DNA from: Syntrophorhabdaceae bacterium
GTDB lineage: Bacteria > Desulfobacterota > Syntrophorhabdia > Syntrophorhabdales > Syntrophorhabdaceae
Reading direction: 5' to 3'
Assembly: GCA_036504895.1 (NCBI GenBank)
Contig: DASXUJ010000099.1
Coordinates: 1 to 42,543, forward strand
Length of the DNA: 42,543 nucleotides
The translations under genes and the position numbers were made by a program. The notes below the pieces were generated by a model. The model was not told where the DNA came from, ran no database searches, and saw nothing but the letters and a program-made list of their open reading frames with translations. This document shows, piece by piece, positions 25,735-32,620 of the stretch. Positions within the stretch are counted from its first letter, which is position 1. Each line of letters opens with the position of its first letter.

Positions 25735-27074
25735 CGCCCACCTATAGCGTTTTCAATTGCTGCCACCGCGACTCTATAATCGTAGAGGGCCTGGGTATAA
25801 GAGATCTCCGCCGTGCCGAAGGCCGCCACCGAATCGGTTATCTCTATGGGGTTGCCTACACCCGCCTTGTATCTGCCCTGTGCGAGGTCCATATTCTCCC
25901 TGGCCTGTCTCACACCTATCCGGGTAGCGGTAATTCTCTCCGACGCGTCCCTGAGATTCGAATAGGCTTGCTGGACCTGGAGGAGTATGTCCTGCTTCAG
26001 GGCCTGCTCGTTTGCAGAGATCACATCCCTGGCCGATACCGCTTCGAGGACCTGGTATTTTGTGAGAAACCCGGAAAAGATCGGCAGGCTGAGGATCGCA
26101 CCCACGGACCAGCCCTCGTTCAAGGGAAAGGAAGAGCCCGTATAATAGTACGTTGCATTGCCGGTCACCACCGGTAAAAAACCTTTGTGCGACAGATTGA
26201 TCGATTCTTTCGCTGCATCTTTTTTCCTTACGATCGAGCGGAGGTCGGAGCGCCCGCCGTAAGCCCTGTGAAGGGCTTCTTCGAATGACATCGGGTAGGA
26301 CTCGAAAGCAAGGGAATCGGCCAGCCGGTAATCTTCGGGTGCGTCGGGTACACCCATGGCGTTATTGAGGGTCACCTTTGCGAGCCTCACCTGGTTCTCC
26401 GCTTTAATGAGGTTGACCCTGGCATTACTGAGATCTACCTCGGCCTTGGTAATAGCGAACCTCGGCTGGGTCCCCGCCTTGTAGAACCCCTGGGCCTGGC
26501 GAAGATGGGACTCGAATTGGCGCACCGTCTCCAGTATCGCCTCTCTGTTCCTCTGTGCCTGAAGAAGATTGAAATATGCCTGTTTCACATTGAAGGCCAC
26601 GAGATTTCTTGCATTTTCCAAGTCCGCCCGGGTCGAGTCCGTGGTCAGAGTCTGAATCCTGACCTGACTCGCCGTCTTGCCGAAATCGAGGATCGTCTGG
26701 GTCAGGTTTGCGCTGGTCGTATACTGGTCGAACACACCGGTCGATGTCGTGGAATAGGTCGTGCCGGAGGGAAGCCCGGGGGTGGAGGTGACCGAGGTGG
26801 TTCCCCGTGAAGCAGGCAGAGATCTCAGGTAGTTCTCCGTGATACTGAGCTGTGGATAGTAGTTGGCCCTCGCCTCGCCTATCCTTGCTTCGTTCACCTT
26901 TACCGTGTTGATGCCTGCAATGATAACCGGATGTTTCGTCACGGCAAGCTCGACCGCCCGCGACAGGGTCAGGGCTTCTCCCGGGGCGATTGCGGCGGTC
27001 CACGCCGAATGGGGGAGAAAAATAAGGGCCGTCATAAAACAAAAAAGACCCAGCCGGGCCCTTGATAAAATCAT
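25731..27074 (-). CDS. TolC-family outer-membrane channel protein
   Basis: 447 residues from ATG 27074. An in-frame start at 27185 is 37 codons longer, but the predicted transcription start (about 27193) and the operator leave no room for its SD, whereas AGAGGAG precedes 27074 and a signal peptide (GLFCFMTALIFLPHSAWTAA) begins there. OEP repeats: ALTLSRAVELAVTKHPVIIA, LTQTILDFGKTASQVRIQTL, and the second half VGAILSLPIFSGF. No lipobox, so a TolC-type rather than NodT-type channel. First gene of the MacA-ATPase-MacB operon. Confidence 0.91.
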   Translation of the reverse strand: MILSRARLGLFCFMTALIFLPHSAWTAAIAPGEALTLSRAVELAVTKHPVIIAGINTVKVNEARIGEARANYYPQLSITENYLRSLPASRGTTSVTSTPGLPSGTTYSTTSTGVFDQYTTSANLTQTILDFGKTASQVRIQTLTTDSTRADLENARNLVAFNVKQAYFNLLQAQRNREAILETVRQFESHLRQAQGFYKAGTQPRFAITKAEVDLSNARVNLIKAENQVRLAKVTLNNAMGVPDAPEDYRLADSLAFESYPMSFEEALHRAYGGRSDLRSIVRKKDAAKESINLSHKGFLPVVTGNATYYYTGSSFPLNEGWSVGAILSLPIFSGFLTKYQVLEAVSARDVISANEQALKQDILLQVQQAYSNLRDASERITATRIGVRQARENMDLAQGRYKAGVGNPIEITDSVAAFGTAEISYTQALYDYRVAVAAIENAIGGR

Positions 27075-27170
27075 CCGCTCCTCTTTCTTTCCTTCTCTTT
27101 TCTCTCTTTGGGCCCATCCGGAAAATAAATATTTAGAAGAAGGGGTGAGCCTGACGAGGTTTCTGATTAT

Positions 27171-27200
27171 TGAACGATGGTTCATGTGAACTTACGTTCA
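27171..27200. promoter_or_regulatory. Tandem operator palindromes, TGAAC-N4-GTTCA twice
   Basis: TGAACGATGGTTCA at 27171-27184 and TGAACTTACGTTCA at 27187-27200, each a perfect 5+5 palindrome with a 4-nt centre, separated by TG (16 bp centre to centre). The right copy touches the -10 hexamer of the TolC operon promoter and the left copy covers the early transcribed region. The size and placing suit a dimeric TetR/AcrR- or MarR-family repressor that binds as two dimers on one DNA face or opposite faces. No regulator gene is present in the window. Confidence 0.7.
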
Positions 27201-27228
27201 GTATATAATAGGGTCTCTGAATTGTCAA
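27200..27228 (-). promoter_or_regulatory. Sigma-70 promoter of the TolC-MacAB-like operon
   Basis: Minus strand TTGACA (27223-27228), exact 17-bp spacer, TATACT (27200-27205). Predicted start near 27193 lies inside the operator pair, giving a ~119-nt leader to ATG 27074. Confidence 0.75.
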
Positions 27229-27287
27229 CGATGCCCTCTTTCGAATGTCCGGTGTCACTATGGGTTTGGGGCTGCAAGAGAGTCCTC

Positions 27288-28049
27288 TTACCCCTTCTTT
27301 TCGACAGTGCCCCGGAGGGGAAGATCCGCTTTATCGAGGAGGTAATCGGTCCTGATGCGGGTATGGCTGCGAAAAATATTCTTTTTTACGTTCCGGTTAT
27401 GCTTCTTCAGCTCCGTCACGAGCCCCTTCACCATGCTTCTCTTCGATGTATCGCCGTGAGGGCATTTCGAAGCGATAACAGGCAACTCGAGGCGCGTTGC
27501 CAGACGGACAAGCTCTTTTTCCTCCACATAAGCCAAAGGTCTTATAATATGGAGCTTCCCGTGAAACATCTCCTGGCAAGGCTGCATGGTGCCTATCTCA
27601 CCCTGGAAAAAGAGGTTGAGAAGCATGGTCTCCACGATATCATCCATGTGATGGGCAAATGCGAGTTTTGTGGCCCCCCTGTGGCGGACCTCGTCAAAAA
27701 GGGCTTTCCTCCTGTTCCAGCTGCACCAGAAGCAGCCGGGCGCCTCTTCGTCGCCCCTCCATTTTTCGGATGGGTGGGCGATCACGTAAGGGACCTCCTC
27801 CTGCTCGAAATATTTGACAAGGCCGGCGATATCCATCCAGGGGAACCCCATATCCACGTGACAGGCGACTATCTCGTGGCGGACGGGCACGTATTTCATC
27901 CTCTCCTGCATAATCCTGAGCAGGCAGAGGCTGTCTTTCCCTCCCGAGACTGCGACCATGATCTTGTCGCCTTCCTTGAGCATCTGGTAGTCCCAGACGG
28001 CCTTGCCCACCTTTTTCGTGATGGAATAGAGCCCTTTCGCTACGTTCAT
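27288..28049 (-). CDS. TtcA-like tRNA 2-thiocytidine-type ATP pyrophosphatase
   Basis: 253 residues. PP-loop SGGKDS at 35-40 adenylates the substrate; C106-x2-C109 (CFWCSWNRRKALF) and C196 (SKCPHGDTSKR) match the three-Cys [4Fe-4S] site of the TtcA family that uses an iron-sulfur cluster to thiolate tRNA. FAHHMDDIVETMLLNLFFQGE is the second PP-loop ATPase block. The wider family also includes proteins thiolating other positions, so tRNA position 32 is inferred only. Preceded by the flavoprotein gene with a 4-bp overlap, so the two may share a redox or sulfur task. Confidence 0.85.
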   Translation of the reverse strand: MNVAKGLYSITKKVGKAVWDYQMLKEGDKIMVAVSGGKDSLCLLRIMQERMKYVPVRHEIVACHVDMGFPWMDIAGLVKYFEQEEVPYVIAHPSEKWRGDEEAPGCFWCSWNRRKALFDEVRHRGATKLAFAHHMDDIVETMLLNLFFQGEIGTMQPCQEMFHGKLHIIRPLAYVEEKELVRLATRLELPVIASKCPHGDTSKRSMVKGLVTELKKHNRNVKKNIFRSHTRIRTDYLLDKADLPLRGTVEKKG

Positions 28050-28588
28050 ACCGCCGATTCGGCGAGCTGTACCGCCTTCTCTAAATATTCGGGCTTCACC
28101 GGTCCTTTATCGTCACATCCCGGAGCTTCCACGCTCCCCAGCCACTTCATCCCGAGAAGATCGAAAGTTTTCTGAAATATGCCGAGAGAGGGCCCGCAGG
28201 TCTCAAGATCTGCATCACCGCAGGTCATAAGGGTAATGGCACTCTTCCCCTTCACTCTCGATTTGTATTCCTCATCCATAAAAGCTATGGAGCGGTCCAT
28301 GGCGAGCTTGAGCTGGCCCGACGGCCCGAACCAGTACACCGGCGTGGCATAGACGACAAGGTCCGATTCGAGGACATATTTTCTTATATCCTTCATGTCG
28401 TCATTGATCTTGCATAGCCCGGTTTTTAAGCAGGAGTAACAGCCCTGACAAGGTCGGATATTGAGATCGTTGAGGTAGAGCATCCGGACGTTGCCGCCCC
28501 TGGCTTTCAACGTATCGGAAACTGCCCGGGCGAGCTGAATCGTATTACCTTTTTTGCGCGGACTTCCAAAGAGAATGACTGTTTTCAA
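28046..28588 (-). CDS. Iron-sulfur flavoprotein / flavodoxin-family NAD(P)H reductase
   Basis: 180 residues. FMN loop GSPRKKGNT at the N-terminus and ATPVYWFGPSGQLK for the flavin ring. Compact cysteine motif C47-x2-C50-x2-C53-x5-C59 (CQGCYSCLKTGLC) matches the archaeal/clostridial iron-sulfur flavoprotein family, which binds a [4Fe-4S] cluster and FMN and passes electrons from ferredoxin. Cytoplasmic. The stop overlaps the ttcA-like ATG by 4 bp. SD-like GGAGGG lies upstream of the ATG. Electron partner unknown. Confidence 0.86.
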   Translation of the reverse strand: MKTVILFGSPRKKGNTIQLARAVSDTLKARGGNVRMLYLNDLNIRPCQGCYSCLKTGLCKINDDMKDIRKYVLESDLVVYATPVYWFGPSGQLKLAMDRSIAFMDEEYKSRVKGKSAITLMTCGDADLETCGPSLGIFQKTFDLLGMKWLGSVEAPGCDDKGPVKPEYLEKAVQLAESAV

Positions 28589-28758
28589 AGCATACCCTCC
28601 TTGTGTGGGTTACGACGGGTGTCCCTCGCACCGCGACTGACCCGGTTGCCGGTCGGACACCTTCGGCATTATTGACTCATTATACCCGGTTTTTGAGAAT
28701 ACGGTCAAGGAGACGTCCCGCACAAAAAAGACCGCTCGGGCTGAAACGGCCTTTGGGC

Positions 28759-28788
28759 TTGCCCTTTCGTATATTCCCGTTGTAAAAT
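28759..28788 (+). promoter_or_regulatory. Candidate promoter of the homocysteine methyltransferase gene
   Basis: -35 TTGCCC (28759-28764), 18-bp spacer, -10 TAAAAT (28783-28788), about 42 nt before ATG 28830. The 232-bp divergent gap from 28589 otherwise shows no gene. Confidence 0.4.
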
Positions 28789-28829
28789 AATGCACAACGC
28801 GCAGCATCGCGAGTACTGGAGTGAAAATT

Positions 28830-29714
28830 ATGAACCTTTCGGAATTTATATCCTCAGGAGATAGGATTATCCTCATTGACGGCGCCATGGGTACTCAACT
28901 GGCAGAGAAGGGTCTCGAGATGGGGGCTTCCAACAACCTCACTCATCCTGATGCGGTGCTCGAAATCCACCGGCAGTATGTGGATTGCGGGGTCGATTTC
29001 GTTACCACGAATACCTTCACCCTTAACCGTGCCAACATGGAATTTCACAAATCGACTCTCGACGTGAGAGAGGCGAATCTCGCCGGTGTCCGACTCGCCA
29101 GGCACGCGGCGGGGAAAGACCGTTATATATTAGGAGATATGGGCCCCACGGGAAAGATGCTCAAACCCTACGGTCCTCTTCCTGAAAACGAGGCTTACGA
29201 GTCCTTCCGGGAGCAGGCGGCCATTCTGGCCGAAGGCGGGGTTGACGGCTTCATCATCGAGACCATGTTCGAGCTCAAAGAGGCCCTCATCGCGGTGCGG
29301 GCTTGCAAGGACGCCTCCGGTCTTCCCGTCATAGCCTCCATGACCTTCAATACCTTGGTGGGGGGTGGAAAAACCGTCATGGGGAATTCAGCCAAAGACT
29401 GTGTAGCGGCTCTCACGGAGGCGGGAGTCTCCGCGGTGGGTACAAACTGCGGAAACCTGGACCCTTTCCAGATAGCGGAAATAGTGGTGGTCATGAGCGG
29501 GAATACCGCACTGCCGATCGTGGCCCAGCCGAATGCCGGGAAACCGCAATTCGTGGATAACCGCACCTTTTTCACCATGTCTCCTGCCGAATTCGCCGAA
29601 GGCGTGGCCGAATGCATTAAGGCTGGGGCCAGGCTGGTAGGCGGATGCTGCGGGACCTCCCCGGCCCATATCCGTGCCCTTGCGGAAAAGCTTGCCGAGT
29701 TCCGCCTTTCATAA
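28830..29714 (+). CDS. Homocysteine S-methyltransferase-type protein (MetH N-terminal domain)
   Basis: 294 residues from ATG 28830 (GGAG 8 nt before; a GTG three codons earlier would sit directly on the SD). It is only the zinc homocysteine-binding barrel of methionine synthase: LIDGAMGTQL, TNTFTLNRANM, GDMGPTGKMLKPYGPL, and Zn ligands C207 (TNCG) and C273/C274 (VGGCCGTSP). The folate, B12 and reactivation domains are absent, so it needs a separate methyl donor such as a corrinoid protein or methyl-THF system. Placed two genes from metF/metV, but on the other strand. It could join the C1 pathway (methyl-THF to methionine) or act on another thiol. Confidence 0.88.
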   Translation: MNLSEFISSGDRIILIDGAMGTQLAEKGLEMGASNNLTHPDAVLEIHRQYVDCGVDFVTTNTFTLNRANMEFHKSTLDVREANLAGVRLARHAAGKDRYILGDMGPTGKMLKPYGPLPENEAYESFREQAAILAEGGVDGFIIETMFELKEALIAVRACKDASGLPVIASMTFNTLVGGGKTVMGNSAKDCVAALTEAGVSAVGTNCGNLDPFQIAEIVVVMSGNTALPIVAQPNAGKPQFVDNRTFFTMSPAEFAEGVAECIKAGARLVGGCCGTSPAHIRALAEKLAEFRLS

Positions 29715-29777
29715 GTATAGGCGATTAAGGCCTGATGGCAGCGTGATCGAGGTTCGCCCCGCACGGGGCGGAGACGA

Positions 29778-30440
29778 TTATATCCTTTGATTCTCCCTTT
29801 CTATTTCGATTAATTTGCGATAGAGACGGTCTTCGACGGCCCTGTCCATGTTCCGGAATTCCGCGGAAGCGAACATGAGACCGTTTTTCAGCCTCTCATC
29901 CCCTCCACCCCACGTCCTGAGGACCCGTCCCTCGATATTTAATGATATTCCATCCATGGCCAACACAAAGTGAACGGTCTCGTAATGCACCAGAACCAGC
30001 CGCTTGTCATGGCTGAATTTTGCGCCTCCCAGGGAAAGATCTATGACCGTGACCTGTTTACCGTCTACCGTCATGGAGATATTGCTCCGGCTCGAAGGCT
30101 CCGCCCGGAAATACATCCTGATGTTGTACGGCTCGGGGTCGGTCTTGAGGGAAACACGGAATGCCCTGACCTTCTCGGAGGAAGCGAGCCTGTAATCTTC
30201 AAGGAACTCGATTACGCCGACGGATAACCCGTATCGGACAGTGCCTTTCTCCTCGCGCACCACATAGGTGACGACAAGCTCTTTCTGGACCATCGATGAA
30301 TGAATCGGGGGGTCCGTCTGGGCGAGGACCGCCTTGCCCCCTGCAATATCATAGACCACCGAGTTTGCGACCTGAACCTGCCCGGTCGCCGCGTCCTCCC
30401 CTGTAATGATCTTTATGTTCATGCCTCGCGTGATGGTCAT
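29778..30440 (-). CDS. PilZ-domain (c-di-GMP-binding) protein
   Basis: 220 residues. The N-terminal half, about residues 1-105, is a YcgR-like beta-barrel (GEDAATGQVQVANSVVYDI, MVQKELVVTYVVREEKG). The PilZ domain follows: R-x3-R in NIRMYFRAEPSS and D-x-S-x2-G in VIDLSLGGAKF, the two c-di-GMP contact motifs. Final helix runs to the C-terminus. Such YcgR-type proteins change flagellar or surface behaviour upon c-di-GMP binding. An internal ATG at 30422 is an alternative start. Not in an operon with its neighbours; 107 nt from metF. Confidence 0.85.
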   Translation of the reverse strand: MTITRGMNIKIITGEDAATGQVQVANSVVYDIAGGKAVLAQTDPPIHSSMVQKELVVTYVVREEKGTVRYGLSVGVIEFLEDYRLASSEKVRAFRVSLKTDPEPYNIRMYFRAEPSSRSNISMTVDGKQVTVIDLSLGGAKFSHDKRLVLVHYETVHFVLAMDGISLNIEGRVLRTWGGGDERLKNGLMFASAEFRNMDRAVEDRLYRKLIEIERENQRI

Positions 30441-30547
30441 TATCTACTTGATCGGCTTAAGGCCTCGATAAATTAAGATAATTTGAGAAACTTTTGACTC
30501 AACAGCCGGCGTGGCCTCTATTGCTCCGTCCTCTTTCGACCCGGCCC

Positions 30548-31468
30548 TTAGGGCCTCGGATAGAGTCCTGCCCGCTCCACGATCTGGGGAACCTTCTCCT
30601 CCCACTCGATGGCCATGATATGCACACCCGCCACGCCTTTAATGCCCTTCATCCTCTCGATGATCTCGAGGCATATGTTGATGCCTTCCTCCGCCACCTT
30701 CTCCTTGGCCACACCTTTCAGGCGCTCTATGTGCTCCTCGGGCACATCCATGCCGGGCACGGAGGTCTTCATATAGCGCGCCATGCCGATCGATTTATAG
30801 GGGGTAACACCGGCAAGGATATAGATCTTCTCATGGACCCCAAGGTCCCGGACCTGCTCCATCCATTTCTCGAATTTATCCACATTAAAGACACACTGGG
30901 TCTGAACGAACTCGGCGCCGGCGGCTGCCTTCTTCGCGAGACGCATGGCCCTTATTTCAAACGGATCAGCAAAGGGGTTCTCCGCGCACCCGACAAACAT
31001 ACCGGGTCTGCCCGCCTTGATCTCCTCCCCGTTTACGAACTTCCCCTCGTCCCTCATGCGCCGCACGGTCTGGATGAGCTGCATGGAATCTATGTCGAAG
31101 ACATTTTTTGCGCCCGGGTTGTCCCCGAAGCTCTGGTGGTCGCCGGAGAGGCAAAGGAGGTTATTGATGCCCCATGCCGCCGCTCCCAGGATGTCGCTCT
31201 GGGCGGCAATCCTGTTCCGGTCCCTGCAGACCATCTGCATGATCGGGTCGAACCCCATCTGTTTCAGGATTAAGGACGCGGCAAAGCTGCTCATCCTTAC
31301 CACGCTCGTCTGGTTGTCCGTGACGTTTACCCCGTCCACGTACCCTTTAAGGAAGCCGCCCTTCTTCTTAACCACTTCCGGATCTGTTCCCCGGGGAGGA
31401 CCGCACTCGGACGTGACGGCAAAGGCCCCGCTGGCAAGGACTCTCTCCAGATTGCTCGCTGTGCTCAT
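30548..31468 (-). CDS. metF: Methylene-tetrahydrofolate reductase, MetF
   Basis: 306 residues from ATG 31468, chosen because it overlaps the metV stop by 4 bp and has GGAGG 8 nt before; an earlier in-frame start adds 19 residues with no family match. MetF reduces CH2-THF to CH3-THF with FAD. SECGPPRGTDPEVVKKK, DGVNVTDNQTSVVRMSS (THF and FAD contacts), MVCRDRNRIA, LCLSGDHQSFGDNPGAK, and QTQCVFNVDKFEKWM are conserved. With MetV it forms the acetogen-type enzyme that receives electrons from HdrA/MvhD rather than NAD(P)H directly. In a syntroph it may run backwards. Confidence 0.94.
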   Translation of the reverse strand: MSTASNLERVLASGAFAVTSECGPPRGTDPEVVKKKGGFLKGYVDGVNVTDNQTSVVRMSSFAASLILKQMGFDPIMQMVCRDRNRIAAQSDILGAAAWGINNLLCLSGDHQSFGDNPGAKNVFDIDSMQLIQTVRRMRDEGKFVNGEEIKAGRPGMFVGCAENPFADPFEIRAMRLAKKAAAGAEFVQTQCVFNVDKFEKWMEQVRDLGVHEKIYILAGVTPYKSIGMARYMKTSVPGMDVPEEHIERLKGVAKEKVAEEGINICLEIIERMKGIKGVAGVHIMAIEWEEKVPQIVERAGLYPRP

Positions 31469-32133
31469 ATCTTTAAATCCTCCCTGATCCTTTTTCTCGG
31501 TCCCCCATCCCTGCTCGTGGACCAATCCTTCAAAGGCTGGACCTCAAGGTACTTGTCGAGCATATTCATCTCTTTGAATCTGTCGACTATGAGCTGCCAT
31601 GCGCAGGGCGTATCCTTATTGATCTCGCACTTCCCCCCCTGGGAGCCGCCGCAGGGGCCGTTGAAGATGCTTTTCGCGCACCGGGTCACGGGGCAGATGC
31701 CCAGGGTCCGGTCGAGGATACAATTGCCGCAGCCGAGGCAACGCTCGGTCCATACGCCGTGTTCTTCGGTCACTCCGTCGAAAGTGGTGTTGACCGCGGG
31801 CAGCACGATCTTCTCCCTGTAGTGCTCCCCCACGAACTGGATGCCGCACCCGCAGGCCATGGATATGATAATCTCGTACTCCTTTATTATCGGCTTCAGG
31901 CTCTCTACATATTCAGGGTCACAGTTTCTTTCGAGGGTGTGCTCCTTTACCTCTACCGGCGATCCTTCTTTCTGTCTGGCGAGTCTTATCTCGGATGCGA
32001 GGACCGCCACTTCCTTGGCGCCTCCGGCCGCGCAGACCGTCACGCACTCGTTGCAGCCGAGGAGAAGTATCTTCGAGTAAGGCTTAACCATGGCGAGGAT
32101 CTCTTCAAAAGGTTTTCGGTTCGCTACTATCAT
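31465..32133 (-). CDS. metV: MetV, zinc/iron-sulfur partner of MetF
   Basis: 222 residues. MetV-type subunits, the C-terminal-domain family of methylene-THF reductases, give MetF its electrons via FeS clusters. C27NEC30-x3-C34 near the N-terminus; ACGCGIQFVGE; and a dense motif RCLGCGNCILDRTLGICP with following CAKSIFNGPCGG are all visible and characteristic. SD AAAGGAG 6 nt before the ATG. Lies between mvhD and metF; the metF ATG overlaps its stop. With MvhD, HdrA, HdrB and HdrC upstream, this is the Moorella-like MetFV-Hdr gene set. Confidence 0.92.
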   Translation of the reverse strand: MIVANRKPFEEILAMVKPYSKILLLGCNECVTVCAAGGAKEVAVLASEIRLARQKEGSPVEVKEHTLERNCDPEYVESLKPIIKEYEIIISMACGCGIQFVGEHYREKIVLPAVNTTFDGVTEEHGVWTERCLGCGNCILDRTLGICPVTRCAKSIFNGPCGGSQGGKCEINKDTPCAWQLIVDRFKEMNMLDKYLEVQPLKDWSTSRDGGPRKRIREDLKI

Positions 32134-32179
32134 TTCGACTCCTTTATTGCTTCCTTCTTTATCCGCCTGTCCCGGCTCA

Positions 32180-32602
32180 TCATGGATCGAGGCGCTTTCT
32201 CCCGGGGCTTGGCCCCAGGTCTCTTACTTTTGCCGTCATTTCCCGTGCAATCTCGGCGAACCGCTGGCCCTGAGCGGAGGACAAGTTGAACATGGCGACC
32301 CGCTCTCCCCCGATCCCGCATTCGTCGAGGAGCTGCTTCACATACTCCACCCGTTTTCTCGCCCTGAGGTTGCCTTTCAGATAATGGCAGTCCCCCTCGA
32401 GGCACCCCACGAGACAGACCCCGTCCGTCCCGCTTTCAAAGGCTTTCAATATATGGATTATATCGACCCTGCCCGTGCAGGGGACCTTTACGATCTTCAC
32501 ATTCGTCGGGTACGTCAATCTCATCGAACCTGCCAGGTCCGCGGCGGTATATCCTCAAAATTCGCAGCAAAAGGCGATTATCTCAGGCTCGAACCTTTCC
32601 AT
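32180..32602 (-). CDS. mvhD: MvhD-type hydrogenase iron-sulfur subunit, probable selenoprotein
   Basis: Read through an in-frame TGA (32555-32557), ATG 32602 gives 140 residues, the normal length: MERFEPEIIAFCCEF, U16, then GYTAADLAGSMRLTYPTNVK. In ordinary MvhD the motif is CCNWCxYxGADLAG, so the TGA stands exactly at the second Cys of the CxxC-type motif. The ATG has an AAGGAG SD, 18 nt after hdrA. A hairpin suitable as SECIS begins 13 nt after the TGA. MvhD carries electrons from a hydrogenase or formate dehydrogenase to HdrA via a [2Fe-2S] cluster. Sec in a related subunit, VhuD of Methanococcus, is known. Standard calling would report only 32180-32524. Alternative: a Cys-to-stop mutation. 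Confidence 0.8.
32525..32541 (-). promoter_or_regulatory. SECIS-like hairpin after the mvhD TGA
   Basis: Minus-strand CGGACCT-GGC-AGGTTCG: a 7-bp stem with one G-U pair and a 3-nt GGC loop, starting 13 nt after the TGA and lying in the coding sequence. Bacterial SECIS elements lie 10-15 nt after the UGA with a short stem and a G-containing loop, so position and form fit; the sequence is not conserved enough for proof. Confidence 0.55.
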
Positions 32603-32620
32603 TCCCTCTCCTTATCCCGT

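Noticed and set aside
27177-28175. 332-codon plus-strand frame opposite ttcA-like and flavoprotein genes
   Set aside because: The opposite strand carries two genes with intact SGGKDS and FMN/FeS motifs; this frame is an antisense shadow.
30543-30555. Palindrome GGCCCTTAGGGCC over the metF stop codon as a terminator
   Set aside because: Stem only 5 bp and no T-run follows; not sufficient for a rho-independent terminator.
32180-32524. A 114-residue mvhD starting at ATG 32524
   Set aside because: It loses the conserved CCxxC-type N-terminal motif and has no SD; the upstream sequence continues the family in-frame through a TGA.
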